Made by a program: the position numbers and the translations under genes. Below are positions 43,720-52,804 of a stretch of 64,000 nt of DNA, one piece after another. How positions within the stretch are numbered: the stretch's first letter is position 1; every line of letters begins with the position of its first letter. Source of the stretch: Haladaptatus sp. ZSTT2 (lineage in GTDB: Archaea > Halobacteriota > Halobacteria > Halobacteriales > Halococcaceae); assembly GCF_037081775.1 (NCBI RefSeq), contig NZ_JBAMHQ010000001.1, forward strand, positions 2,294,001 through 2,358,000. The letters are read 5' to 3'. The notes beneath the pieces are model-generated. The model saw only the letters and a list, made by a program, of their open reading frames with translations. It ran no database searches and had not been told where the DNA came from.

Positions 43720-44343
43720 TCATCCACCCACTTCGACGCGCGGCAACGACCAGTCGAAGCGAAGGGCCAGTAACCGCAACAACACGACCGTCGCGGCGCA
43801 GACCGCGGCCGAAAGCTGTTCGCCCACGCCATTTATCGTCGCTATCCAAAACACGACTCCACCAGCGATGGCGCACGTCGCGTAGAAATCTTCTTTGAGC
43901 ACGCCGGGCACGCGCAGGAGCAGTATATCAGAGATGAGGCCGCCACCGACGCCCGTGAGCGTGGCGAGCAAGACGATACCGAACCCTGAGACGCCCGCGT
44001 CCGCACCGACGAGCGCGCCCGTGGCGGCGAACGCGGCGAGGCCGATGGCGTCGGGGACGAGAATCGCGGAGTGTTGTACCCAGTTTTTCCGGCTCCGCGA
44101 GAGTACGAGCGCGAGGACGACGCCCACGAAGGCAATCGTCACGTCGTCGGTTGATTGGAGCGCGTTCGGAATCGCGCCGACGAGCACGTCGCGGGTCATT
44201 CCACCGCCGAGGGCGGTGAGGATGCCGAGCACCGCGACGCCGAGCACGTCTAAGCGCTCTTCGATGGCTTTGAGCGAGCCGGTGACGGCGAACGCGAGCA
44301 GGCCGACGATGTTCATGACGGCGAAGGCGTCGAGCATCACCAC
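43720..44343 (-). CDS. TRIC-type cation channel family protein (UPF0126/YadS)
   Basis: 207 residues, about seven hydrophobic helices. The duplicated three-helix unit shows its glycine motifs: LTALGGGMTRDVLVG in the first half and LTGVGGGLISDILLL in the second, the signature of TRIC proteins. Prokaryotic TRIC channels conduct monovalent cations. It starts at ATG 44343 or 44337, overlapping the end of the upstream SAM-hydroxide gene by 7 or 1 bases, so the three-gene operon is translationally linked. Confidence 0.9.
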   Translation of the reverse strand: MVMLDAFAVMNIVGLLAFAVTGSLKAIEERLDVLGVAVLGILTALGGGMTRDVLVGAIPNALQSTDDVTIAFVGVVLALVLSRSRKNWVQHSAILVPDAIGLAAFAATGALVGADAGVSGFGIVLLATLTGVGGGLISDILLLRVPGVLKEDFYATCAIAGGVVFWIATINGVGEQLSAAVCAATVVLLRLLALRFDWSLPRVEVGG

Positions 44344-45086
44344 GACAGTTCGACGCGGTCGCCGGGGTCGAGCGAGAACACCTCGTCGCCGCGCCCGCGG
44401 TTCACCGCGAGTTCGACGTTGCCGTGGCTCCCGACGGTGACGACCTTCGCGCCGATGCCGACGGCCGCGAACGTGTGGCCAACGGGAACCTGCAGGTCGC
44501 CCACGCGCAGCATGTCTTTGTCTGCGAGGACGTGCCCCGGAATGTTCGTAATCACGTTGCCAAAGTCATCGACGACGAGCACCTCACCTTCTGCGCTTCC
44601 GGCGTTGAGGACGGGGTCGGGGAAGCGTTCGATTGCGTAGTCGTCGGTGGGCGTCACGCCGTCTATGTCTGCGAGCGTGTCTAGGCCTGCGTCGTGGATG
44701 GTCGCAGCCCACGGCGCGAACACGTCGCGGCCGTGGAAGGTCGCACTTGCGGGGTTTTCAGCGTCGAGTTCGAACACCTCGATGTCGTCTGCGAGGGAGT
44801 GGGCTGCGGGCAGCGCGACGCCATTGTCGGGCGCGACGATGGCGTGGTCACCCGCGCGCACGGCGAGGGCTTTGCGGTCAGTGCCGACGCCGGGGTCAAC
44901 CACGACGAGGTGGACGGCCGGTGGGAAATGAGGGAGCACCTCGCGGAGCCAAAACGCCGCGGCGCGCACGTCTTGGCGTGGAAACTCGTGGCTCACGTCG
45001 ACGAGGCGCGCCTCACTTTGCTGGAGGATGACGCCTTTCATCGCCGCCGGATAGGGCGAGCCGAAATCAGAGGAGAGCGTAATCAT
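44337..45086 (-). CDS. SAM hydroxide adenosyltransferase (DUF62 family)
   Basis: 249 residues. ITLSSDFGSPYPAAMKGV, VVVDPGVGTDRKALAV, IVAPDNGVAL and VDDFGNVITNIPG are the family blocks shared with fluorinase and chlorinase. Archaeal members split SAM to adenosine and methionine using water, without a halide. ATG 45086 overlaps nadM by 4 bases. The physiological use of this reaction is still unclear in the family; the link with nadM and TRIC is positional. Confidence 0.88.
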   Translation of the reverse strand: MITLSSDFGSPYPAAMKGVILQQSEARLVDVSHEFPRQDVRAAAFWLREVLPHFPPAVHLVVVDPGVGTDRKALAVRAGDHAIVAPDNGVALPAAHSLADDIEVFELDAENPASATFHGRDVFAPWAATIHDAGLDTLADIDGVTPTDDYAIERFPDPVLNAGSAEGEVLVVDDFGNVITNIPGHVLADKDMLRVGDLQVPVGHTFAAVGIGAKVVTVGSHGNVELAVNRGRGDEVFSLDPGDRVELSW

Positions 45087-45601
45087 CCGTCGTTTGCGTC
45101 CGTGTCGCTTACGTGCTGGATGCGCTCGATGCCGTCGATTTCCTCGATGACCTCCGCCACTGCATCTGGGACGAGTTCCTCCCAGTCGGTGCCATCTATC
45201 ATGCGCGCGCGAACTTCGGTTCCTTCGAACACCGCGCGGTTGAACATGGGCGATTGTCGCACCGTGACACCCGCCTCTTTGAACAGGCGGACGACGAGGG
45301 GGTTGTTCGAGTAGGCAACGTCGAACGTCGGGCTCATGCTCTGGACGTGGCTCACCCAGACGGAGTTGCGGTCTAAGTCCTCGATGGGAACGGCGTAGGT
45401 GACGAGGTCTAAGTCGGTGAGCGCTTTCGTTATCATCATGATGCGCTCGCCCGCGGTGAACGGGTCATTGGTGGAGTGGCTGTCACCGGCGCTCCCGATG
45501 CCGAGGACGAGCTCGTCTACGTCTTCTGCGATGCGCTCGACCATCGCAAAGTGTCCGTTGTGGAACGGCTGGAAGCGGCCGATGAAAAACCCACGAGTCA
45601 T
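45083..45601 (-). CDS. nadM: Nicotinamide-nucleotide adenylyltransferase, archaeal type
   Basis: 172 residues, the normal length of archaeal NMNAT. GRFQPFHNGHFAMV carries the nucleotidyltransferase HxGH, and GTEVRARM near residue 130 is the C-terminal phosphate-binding motif. It makes NAD+ from NMN and ATP. ATG 45601 leads the reverse-strand operon nadM, SAM-hydroxide adenosyltransferase, TRIC, with successive 4-base and short overlaps. Confidence 0.94.
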   Translation of the reverse strand: MTRGFFIGRFQPFHNGHFAMVERIAEDVDELVLGIGSAGDSHSTNDPFTAGERIMMITKALTDLDLVTYAVPIEDLDRNSVWVSHVQSMSPTFDVAYSNNPLVVRLFKEAGVTVRQSPMFNRAVFEGTEVRARMIDGTDWEELVPDAVAEVIEEIDGIERIQHVSDTDANDG

Positions 45602-45723
45602 ACCCGGAGTTACAAGCCGGGTTTATAAAATCCGTCGGGTCGGCCGAATCGTCTGGCAAGTTTCTCCGGAACCTCGCTCAGTCCGGGAGTTTCGGTCGTG
45701 TTTGCCCGGGACAATCGGGGAGA

Positions 45724-45732
45724 AAGTATATC
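45724..45732 (+). promoter_or_regulatory. lonB promoter
   Basis: AAGTATATC is a clear archaeal TATA element about 44 bases before ATG 45776; predicts a leader of roughly 20 bases. It lies in the divergent nadM/lonB region. Confidence 0.5.
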
Positions 45733-45775
45733 AAAGGATAGCCCCTGAATCTCAGGTAGCGGAAACCGTAGTTCT

Positions 45776-47806
45776 ATGAGTAACGACATGGATACTGACA
45801 ACGTCTCGTCGGAAGCCGAAGAAGAGGTTTCTCCGGAGCCTGAACGAGACGAATCCAGAGATGAACTCGGCAGTGATGTCGAGGTCGGGGCCGAGTCGGC
45901 GGTTGTCAAAGCGGACGAAGACAGCCTGCTTGGTGGCCTGCAAATCACGTCCACAGAGGACATTGAAATCCCCGACAGATTGGTCGATCAGGTCATCGGC
46001 CAGGACCACGCCCGAGACGTCATCATGAAAGCCGCCAAACAGCGGCGTCACGTCATGATGATTGGCTCGCCGGGTACGGGCAAATCGATGCTCGCAAAGG
46101 CGATGAGTGAACTCCTGCCAAAAGAGGAGATGCAGGACGTCCTCGTCTACCACAATCCGGATGACGGCAACGAGCCAAAGGTCCGCACCGTCCCCGCGGG
46201 CAAGGGTGAACAGATTATTGAAGCACACAAGGAGGAAGCCAGAAAGCGCAACCAGATGCGCTCGTTCCTCATGTGGATTATCATCGCCATCGTGATTGGC
46301 TACTCGCTGCTCGTCGCCCAGCAGATTCTGCTCGGCATCCTCGCAGCGGGTGTTGTCTATCTCGCCTTCCGGTACGGCAGCCGGTCGAGTGACGCGATGA
46401 TTCCGAACCTGCTGGTCAACAACGGCGACACGAAGAGCGCGCCGTTCGAGGACGCAACGGGTGCCCACGCGGGTGCACTGCTCGGTGACGTGCGCCACGA
46501 CCCGTTCCAGTCCGGTGGGATGGAAACGCCAAGCCACGACCGCGTCGAGGCTGGTGCCATCCACAAGTCGAACAAGGGCGTGTTGTTCATCGACGAAATC
46601 AACACGCTCGACATTCGCTCCCAGCAGCACCTCATGACGGCGATTCAGGAGGGCAAGTTCGCCATCACGGGCCAGTCCGAGCGTTCCTCGGGTGCGATGG
46701 TCCAGACCGAACCCGTCCCGACTGACTTCGTCATGGTCGCCGCAGGGAACCTTGACGCGATGGAGAACATGCACCCCGCACTCCGTTCCCGTATCAAAGG
46801 GTACGGGTACGAGGTGTACATGGACGACTCCATCCGCGACTCCCCCGAGATGCGCCGCCGGTACGCCCGGTTCGTCGCACAGGAAGTCGCCAAGGACGGT
46901 CGCCTCCCACACTTCACGGAAGACGCCATCAGCGAGGTCATCCTCGAAGCCCGCCGTCGCGCGGGCCGGAAGGGTCACCTGACGCTGCGCTTCCGTGACC
47001 TCGGTGGCCTCGTCCGCGTCGCGGGTGACATCGCCCGCGCCGAGGATGCACAGGCAACCACGCGCGACCACGTCCTGCAGGCAAAACAGCGCTCGCGCTC
47101 CATCGAGCAACAACTGGCAGACCAGTACATCGAGCGCCGCAAGGACTACGACCTCACCGTCAACGAGGGCGCAGTCACCGGCCGCGTCAACGGGCTTGCG
47201 GTCATGGGAGAGGACTCCGGTATCGTCCTCCCCGTGATGGCAGAAGTGACGCCATCGCAAGGCCCCGGCCGGGTCATTGCGACTGGTCAGCTCCAGGACA
47301 TCGCAGAGGAAGCCGTCCAGAACGTGAGCGCCATCATCAAGAAGTTCTCTGACGAGGACATCTCGGAGAAGGACATCCACATCCAGTTCGTCCAGACCGG
47401 ACAGGGTGGGGTCGACGGTGACTCCGCCTCTATCACGGTTGCGACGGCCGTCATCTCCGCGTTAGAAGACATCCCCGTCGAGCAGAACCTCGCGATGACG
47501 GGCTCGCTCTCGGTTCGTGGCGACGTGCTCCCCGTCGGTGGGGTGACCCACAAAATCGAGGCTGCCGCGAAGGCTGGCCTCACGAAGGTCATCATTCCGT
47601 CTGCAAACGAGCAGGACGTCATGATCGAAGACGAGTACAAAGAGCAGATTGAAATCATCCCGGTCAGCCACATCAGCGAAGTGCTCGAAGTCGCACTCGC
47701 GGGCGAACCGGAGAAAGATTCGCTCGTCGACCGCTTGAAGAGCATCACCGGACAGGCGCTCGACAAGTCGGGCCGTCCCGGACCCGGTAGCCCAAGCCCG
47801 AACTAA
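45776..47806 (+). CDS. lonB: Archaeal membrane-anchored Lon protease (LonB)
   Basis: 676 residues. Walker A GSPGTGKS near residue 97, two membrane helices inserted in the ATPase domain (about 163-200), Walker B VLFIDEINTL near 268, and the proteolytic domain with Ser in GDSAS near 549 and Lys in THKIEAA near 592, the Lon Ser-Lys dyad. Anchored in the membrane facing the cytoplasm; degrades damaged and regulatory proteins and is essential in Haloferax. A CPBP membrane protease gene follows 4 bases later. Confidence 0.96.
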   Translation: MSNDMDTDNVSSEAEEEVSPEPERDESRDELGSDVEVGAESAVVKADEDSLLGGLQITSTEDIEIPDRLVDQVIGQDHARDVIMKAAKQRRHVMMIGSPGTGKSMLAKAMSELLPKEEMQDVLVYHNPDDGNEPKVRTVPAGKGEQIIEAHKEEARKRNQMRSFLMWIIIAIVIGYSLLVAQQILLGILAAGVVYLAFRYGSRSSDAMIPNLLVNNGDTKSAPFEDATGAHAGALLGDVRHDPFQSGGMETPSHDRVEAGAIHKSNKGVLFIDEINTLDIRSQQHLMTAIQEGKFAITGQSERSSGAMVQTEPVPTDFVMVAAGNLDAMENMHPALRSRIKGYGYEVYMDDSIRDSPEMRRRYARFVAQEVAKDGRLPHFTEDAISEVILEARRRAGRKGHLTLRFRDLGGLVRVAGDIARAEDAQATTRDHVLQAKQRSRSIEQQLADQYIERRKDYDLTVNEGAVTGRVNGLAVMGEDSGIVLPVMAEVTPSQGPGRVIATGQLQDIAEEAVQNVSAIIKKFSDEDISEKDIHIQFVQTGQGGVDGDSASITVATAVISALEDIPVEQNLAMTGSLSVRGDVLPVGGVTHKIEAAAKAGLTKVIIPSANEQDVMIEDEYKEQIEIIPVSHISEVLEVALAGEPEKDSLVDRLKSITGQALDKSGRPGPGSPSPN

Positions 47807-47810
47807 GGCC

Positions 47811-48500
47811 GTGGCCAGGTGGGCGGCGTTTTCGGGACTCGTCGCCCTCATTTTACTGCTCTTATTATCGCTCTCCTACGCCTCGCGTTCGGTCGTGAGC
47901 GAGGAGGACGAACCCGAACCGACACAGAACCTCTCGACGGGCTTGTTGCTCGTGAACGTCGCCTTCTCACAGGGTATTCTCGGCCTCTTTTTACTCCTTG
48001 CGGCGTGGATTGCCCAGATTCCGTGGGCTGCGCTTGGCGTTCACCTTCCTGATACAGCAACCGTTGGCCTCGGCCTCGGGCTCGGGGCCGTCCTATTTGG
48101 CGGCAATCAACTCGGCGCGTGGACGATGCGACGGCTCGGCTTCGACCACGAAAACGACCTCCGCGCCGCGCTCGCGCCGACCACGACGCGCGGCTGGCTG
48201 TTGCTCTTACTCGGTGTGTTGCCCATCATCGCAGGCTTCGAAGAACTCCTCTTTCGCGGGGCGCTCGTCGGGGCGTTGAGCGCGGGCTTCGTCGTCTCGC
48301 CGTGGGCGCTCGCCGCCTTCTCCTCGCTCGCATTCGCGCTCGGTCACGGCGCACAGGGCGTCGCCGGCGTCGTCGTCACCGGCCTCGTCGGCTTCGTCCT
48401 CGCCGCCGCGTTCATCGCCACTGGCAGCCTCGTGGTCGTCGTCGTGGCCCACTACGTCGTGAACGCGCTCGAATTCGTGGTGCACGAAGGCATGTTGTGA
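47811..48500 (+). CDS. CPBP family intramembrane metalloprotease
   Basis: 229 residues, GTG start 4 bases after the lonB stop. Six to seven membrane helices. The ABI/CPBP motifs are complete: EELLFRGAL near residue 145, FALGHGAQG near 180 and the distal AHYVVNALEF near 215, supplying Glu and His residues for metal-dependent intramembrane cleavage. The substrate is unknown. The spacing implies co-transcription with lonB. Confidence 0.88.
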   Translation: MARWAAFSGLVALILLLLLSLSYASRSVVSEEDEPEPTQNLSTGLLLVNVAFSQGILGLFLLLAAWIAQIPWAALGVHLPDTATVGLGLGLGAVLFGGNQLGAWTMRRLGFDHENDLRAALAPTTTRGWLLLLLGVLPIIAGFEELLFRGALVGALSAGFVVSPWALAAFSSLAFALGHGAQGVAGVVVTGLVGFVLAAAFIATGSLVVVVVAHYVVNALEFVVHEGML

Positions 48501-48501
48501 A

Positions 48502-49350
48502 TTACGGCTCGACTCGCACACGCAGCTCGATGCTGTCCGGGTCGTGGACTCGAAGCTCGGAATCGGAATCGTCCACGTCGTAGCCCGCATCGGAAAGGCG
48601 CGCAGATAGCGCGGCGAGCGCGTCTGCATCTGGAACGACGAGTTCGAACCAGTCAAGGCCGCGGCCCGTCGCCGGTTCGGTGCGGCCGTTCCATGCGTTC
48701 GCGCCGATATGGTGGTGATACCCACCAGCCGAGACGAACAGCGACGATTCGCCGTACGGCGACGGCAGCCTCACGGGTTCGTCCATGCCGACTACTTCGG
48801 TGTAGAACGTCCGCGACGCTGGAATTTGCGACACTTCGAGGTGGATGTGTCCCACGTCGGTGCCCGCGGGCATTCGGCGCTCTGGGTCGCCCGCCTCGCG
48901 CAGTGACGAAAGCGAGAGCGGGAGCGTGTCCATCCGGAGATTTCCGGCCTCGTCGCGCTCCCACTCCTCGCGGGGGCGGTCTACGTACAGTTCGATACCG
49001 TTTCCTTCCGGGTCTCTGAGGTAGAGTGCCTCGCTCACGAGGTGGTCTGATGCGCCAGAGAGCTGCCAGTCACGCTCTGCGCGCACGAGCGCATCAGCGA
49101 GTGCGGCCCGAGTGGGCACGCGAAACGCGGTGTGAAACAGCCCAGTTTCCTCTCGTGTTCGCTCCGGTAGGTCGGTCGCGGTGAGTTCGAGCAACTGCGT
49201 CTCACCCACGCCGAGGGTGGCTGTCGTGGCCGTCGTTTCGAGCACGTCCAAGCCAATCGTGTCGCGGTAGAAGGACACGAGTTCGTCGAGGTCGGTGACG
49301 TGCAGGGCAACGCGGCCAATGTGTGTATCGGGGGCGATAGAATCAGTCAT
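48502..49350 (-). CDS. VOC family ring-cleaving dioxygenase-like protein
   Basis: 282 residues with two VOC modules (about 10-130 and 160-275). Metal ligand candidates are visible: His in VALHVTDL, His in FHTAFRVP, His in YHHHIGANAW and Glu in WFELVVPD. Resembles CatE-type extradiol dioxygenases, but other VOC activities are possible. The stop is 1 base from the convergent CPBP gene's stop. Confidence 0.85.
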   Translation of the reverse strand: MTDSIAPDTHIGRVALHVTDLDELVSFYRDTIGLDVLETTATTATLGVGETQLLELTATDLPERTREETGLFHTAFRVPTRAALADALVRAERDWQLSGASDHLVSEALYLRDPEGNGIELYVDRPREEWERDEAGNLRMDTLPLSLSSLREAGDPERRMPAGTDVGHIHLEVSQIPASRTFYTEVVGMDEPVRLPSPYGESSLFVSAGGYHHHIGANAWNGRTEPATGRGLDWFELVVPDADALAALSARLSDAGYDVDDSDSELRVHDPDSIELRVRVEP

Positions 49351-49433
49351 CGAAATTCACCGTGATTGTGTCTGGTAGGGGACGTGTTTGGATAGCCCCA
49401 TCGCTCGGTGCAACGTGTGTCGCGTTCTGCCCG

Positions 49434-49895
49434 TCAGAGTCCTTCGAGCGACCGGAGTTTCTGCTCGATTTCCGGCGGTGCGGCGCTCGGTGCGTCGCGC
49501 ACGCGGTGGTCTGGAATCAAAATCGGTGTCGGGTTTTCGTCCAAGGCGGTCCGCACGAGCGTCATATCGTCGTCGTCTTGGGGGTTCAATTCGGGGGTCA
49601 GGCGTGCCACCTTCTCGACGGTGTACTGTTCGCCGTACGGGATTTGTCGGACCGTTTCGAGCACTCGTCGATGAGCGGTGGGCACGGTGAGTGCAATATC
49701 GACCGTGGCGAACGACTCACGAACACCTTCTAAATACGCAAAAATGCGGTCGAGAATTGGGTGTTTCGAGGAGCTCGCAGCATCGACCGTGTCGGGAAAA
49801 GAGACGGAGATGACCCGGTCGCCTGCAACGCCAATCTGAACGTATCGGTCGAGATACTCGGATTCTCGTGCGTAAATACCGGCGGACTCGTCCAT
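49434..49895 (-). CDS. MGMT-like protein with Asp in place of the reactive cysteine
   Basis: 153 residues from ATG 49895; an earlier in-frame ATG at 49934 would add 13 residues. The C-terminal DNA-binding domain follows O6-alkylguanine transferases (VRQIPYGEQYTVEKVARL, DMTLVRTAL), but the active PCHRV reads IPDHRV with D129 in place of the cysteine. Alkyltransferase-like (ATL) proteins have other substitutions there and bind damage without repairing. So it probably cannot remove alkyl groups; a damage-sensing or unrelated role is inferred. Confidence 0.8.
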   Translation of the reverse strand: MDESAGIYARESEYLDRYVQIGVAGDRVISVSFPDTVDAASSSKHPILDRIFAYLEGVRESFATVDIALTVPTAHRRVLETVRQIPYGEQYTVEKVARLTPELNPQDDDDMTLVRTALDENPTPILIPDHRVRDAPSAAPPEIEQKLRSLEGL

Positions 49896-49970
49896 AGCAG
49901 GTAGAGGGTCGTCACGGACTTGAACATTCGGCACTGACGGCCTGACGGCGCAAGTCTTATGTACAAATCA

Positions 49971-49984
49971 GTTCATCATTGAAC
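49971..49984 (+). promoter_or_regulatory. Inverted repeat just before trpC
   Basis: GTTCA-TCAT-TGAAC, five-base perfect arms, ends 4 bases before the trpC ATG, placing it over the expected transcript start of a near-leaderless message. A tryptophan-responsive operator is possible; none is established from sequence. Confidence 0.4.
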
Positions 49985-49988
49985 AACA

Positions 49989-50741
49989 ATGGTAGTTAGA
50001 GACGAGGTCGCCCCCGAAGTGGCGGCCATTCTCGCCTCCGCACGCGAGCGAGATGGGGTCACAGAACGGGTGTCCGTCGACCCGCGGTCGCTCGAATTGG
50101 CGTTTGCAGCCGTCGAGGACGCCGGTCGGGTGCCACTCATCACGGAGGTGAAACCGACGAGCCCGACGACCGAGGGCGTGCGCGCAGACGACCCGGCCGA
50201 ACTCGCCCGCGAGATGGTCGCGGGTGGGGCGGCCGCCATCTCGGTACTCACCGAACCCGACCACTTCGGTGGCTCGCTTTCGAATCTCCGCGCCGTCCGC
50301 GAAGCGGTGGACGTTCCCATCCTTCGCAAGGATTTCATCCTCCGCGAGGAGCAACTCGACGCCGTCGAAGCAGACGTTGTTCTCCTCATCGTCCGCTTCG
50401 TCGATGATTTGGAAAATCTGCTCACCGCCGCCCGCGACCGCGGCTTTCAGGTGCTCGTCGAAGTCCACACCGAAACCGAACTGGACGAAGCTCTTGGCGC
50501 AGGCGCGGACATCATCGGCATCAACAACCGCGACCTGACCTCGCTCAGCGTCGACCTCGGCACGTTCGAGAAATTGGCACCAAAGGTGCCAGACGACGTG
50601 ACACTCATCGCAGAGAGCGGGGTGTCGACGCCGGACGACGTGGCGCGGATGCGCGCCGCTGGGGCGGACGGCCTGCTCATCGGAACGGCAATCATGGACG
50701 GCGACGTGACTGCAAACACGCGACTCCTCTCACAGCTATGA
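49989..50741 (+). CDS. trpC: Indole-3-glycerol phosphate synthase
   Basis: 250 residues. TIM-barrel with [51 protein letters not shown] and the phosphate-binding [10 protein letters not shown] and LIGTAIM. It converts carboxyphenylaminodeoxyribulose phosphate to indole-3-glycerol phosphate. First gene of trpCBA; its stop overlaps the trpB start by 4 bases. The haloarchaeal arrangement separates trpCBA from trpDFEG, and those other genes are not here. Confidence 0.95.
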   Translation: MVVRDEVAPEVAAILASARERDGVTERVSVDPRSLELAFAAVEDAGRVPLITEVKPTSPTTEGVRADDPAELAREMVAGGAAAISVLTEPDHFGGSLSNLRAVREAVDVPILRKDFILREEQLDAVEADVVLLIVRFVDDLENLLTAARDRGFQVLVEVHTETELDEALGAGADIIGINNRDLTSLSVDLGTFEKLAPKVPDDVTLIAESGVSTPDDVARMRAAGADGLLIGTAIMDGDVTANTRLLSQL

Positions 50742-51967
50742 GCGATTCACCTGCGAAATTTGGCGACTACGGCGGCCAGTACGTCCCGGAAGTGCTGATG
50801 CCCGCCATCGAGGAACTGACCGACGCGTACGAACGCTACGTGCTCGAAAACGAAGACGGGTTCATGGACGACTTTCGCGCCCGGTTGCGGGACTTTGGCG
50901 GTCGCCCCACGCCGCTCCAGCACGCAGAACAGCTGAGCGCACGCTACGGCACGGAGGTGTACTTAAAGCGCGAAGACCTCGTCCACGGCGGCGCACACAA
51001 GCTGAACAACGCGCTCGGCCAAGTGTTGCTCGCCAAGTACATGGGCAAAGAACGCATCGTCGCGGAAACCGGCGCGGGCCAACACGGCACGGCGACGGCG
51101 ATGGCCGCGGCCCATCTCGGCATGGACTGCGAGGTGTACATGGGTCGCCGAGACATCACCCGCCAGCGCCCGAACGTTTTCCGCATGCGCATCAACGGCT
51201 CCAAAGTCAACCCCGTCGACGTGGGCCGCGGAACCCTGAAAGAAGCCATCAACGAGACGATGCGCGACTGGGCGACCAACGTCGAAGACACCCACTACGT
51301 CATCGGGTCTGTCGTGGGGCCCCACCCGTTCCCACGGATGGTGCGCGACTTCCAGTCGGTCATCAGCGAGGAAGCGCGCGCGCAAATTCGTGAAAAGACC
51401 GGTGGCCTCCCCGACAGCGTCGTCGCGTGTGCGGGCGGCGGGTCGAACACGATGGGCGCGTTCCACAACTTCGTCCCCGACGAGGACGTGGCGCTGTACG
51501 CCGTCGAAGCCGGTGGCTCCAGTCTCGACGTAGACGAGGAGACGGGCGTTGCGCCGAACTCCGCATCGCTCTCGACGGGGTCGGTCGGCGTGCTCCACGG
51601 TGCGCGCACCCGCCTGCTGCAGTCTCGGGACGGCCAGATTCTCGAATCGCACAGCATCAGTTCGGGTCTCGACTACGCCGGCGTCGGCCCGGAACTCGCC
51701 CACCTCGTCGATACTGGGCGGGTGACGCCCGTGACAGTTCCCGACGACGCCGCACTCGAAGCGTTCCACCGCTTCTCGCAGGAAGAAGGAATTATTCCAG
51801 CACTCGAAACGGCCCACGCGATTGCCTACCTCGAAACGGCCGACGACCTCGGGGAGTCGGTCATCGTGAACATCTCCGGGCGCGGCGACAAGGATTTGGA
51901 GTCCGTGCTTGAGGAGACGGCAAAGCGCGACCTTGCGAACGCGCCGGAGATGGGGGTGTTCGAATGA
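50738..51967 (+). CDS. trpB: Tryptophan synthase beta chain
   Basis: 409 residues. [17 protein letters not shown] start, the PLP lysine in [12 protein letters not shown] (Lys88), [10 protein letters not shown], and [10 protein letters not shown]. This is the TrpB1 form that works with TrpA, joining indole to serine. Overlaps trpC and trpA by 4 bases each. Confidence 0.96.
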   Translation: MSDSPAKFGDYGGQYVPEVLMPAIEELTDAYERYVLENEDGFMDDFRARLRDFGGRPTPLQHAEQLSARYGTEVYLKREDLVHGGAHKLNNALGQVLLAKYMGKERIVAETGAGQHGTATAMAAAHLGMDCEVYMGRRDITRQRPNVFRMRINGSKVNPVDVGRGTLKEAINETMRDWATNVEDTHYVIGSVVGPHPFPRMVRDFQSVISEEARAQIREKTGGLPDSVVACAGGGSNTMGAFHNFVPDEDVALYAVEAGGSSLDVDEETGVAPNSASLSTGSVGVLHGARTRLLQSRDGQILESHSISSGLDYAGVGPELAHLVDTGRVTPVTVPDDAALEAFHRFSQEEGIIPALETAHAIAYLETADDLGESVIVNISGRGDKDLESVLEETAKRDLANAPEMGVFE

Positions 51968-52776
51968 GCGAGATTGGCGAAGCCTTCCGCGACGGCCCGG
52001 CCCTGATTCCGTACATCACGGCGGGCGACCCGGACGCAGAGAGTACGAAAGCACAGGTTCGCGCGCTCGCCCGCGGTGGGGCGGACATCATCGAACTCGG
52101 CCTGCCCTTCTCGGAGCCAATCGCGGACGGGCCAACCATCCAGAACGCCATCCAGCGGTCGCTTGACGCGGGAATGACGCCACAGTCGTATCTCGACCTG
52201 GTGGCCGACCTCGACGTGGCCGTGCCGATTGTCTGCATGACGTACTACAACCTCATCTACCAGTACGGCGACGAACCCGTCCGGGCGTTCGTCGAAGCGG
52301 CCGCCGAAGCAGGAATTTCGGGGCTTATCGTCCCCGACCTCCCCGTCGAGGAGTCGGACGACCTGCGGGCGGCCTGCGACGAGTTCGGCCTCGACCTCAT
52401 CTTCATCGTCGCCCCGACGACGAAAGGCGAGCGTTTAGACCGCGTCATGGAACAGGTTTCGGGATTCGTCTACGTCCAAGCCCGCCTCGGGACGACCGGG
52501 GCGCAGGCGGACGTGAGCACCCAGACGCACGACAGTCTCGGTCGGTTGGCAACGTACGACGTGCCAAAGGCCGTCGGCTTCGGCGTGAGCGAGGGCCACC
52601 ACGCCCGCGAAATCGTCGCGGCGGGAGCAGACGGGGTCGTCGCCGGGAGCGTCTTCGTCGACCTGATTGCTTCCGGGGAGAATGTCACGTCGAATTTAGA
52701 ACGAAAAGCGAGAGAACTGGCAGAAGGCGCACGGACCGGATTCGAACAACGTGTGCCGCGACCGGAACGCACATAA
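51964..52776 (+). CDS. trpA: Tryptophan synthase alpha chain
   Basis: 270 residues. [11 protein letters not shown], the catalytic Glu in [19 protein letters not shown] with the following Asp, and the [10 protein letters not shown] phosphate loop. Cleaves indole-3-glycerol phosphate to indole, which tunnels to TrpB. Last gene of the trpCBA set; the C-terminus is Arg-rich. Confidence 0.95.
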   Translation: MSEIGEAFRDGPALIPYITAGDPDAESTKAQVRALARGGADIIELGLPFSEPIADGPTIQNAIQRSLDAGMTPQSYLDLVADLDVAVPIVCMTYYNLIYQYGDEPVRAFVEAAAEAGISGLIVPDLPVEESDDLRAACDEFGLDLIFIVAPTTKGERLDRVMEQVSGFVYVQARLGTTGAQADVSTQTHDSLGRLATYDVPKAVGFGVSEGHHAREIVAAGADGVVAGSVFVDLIASGENVTSNLERKARELAEGARTGFEQRVPRPERT

Positions 52777-52804
52777 CTAACGCTTGCTACACACTAACAT
52801 ACTA

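Noticed and set aside
45752-47380. 542-codon reverse frame antisense to lonB
   Set aside because: Shadow of lonB codon structure; the forward frame has complete Lon motifs.
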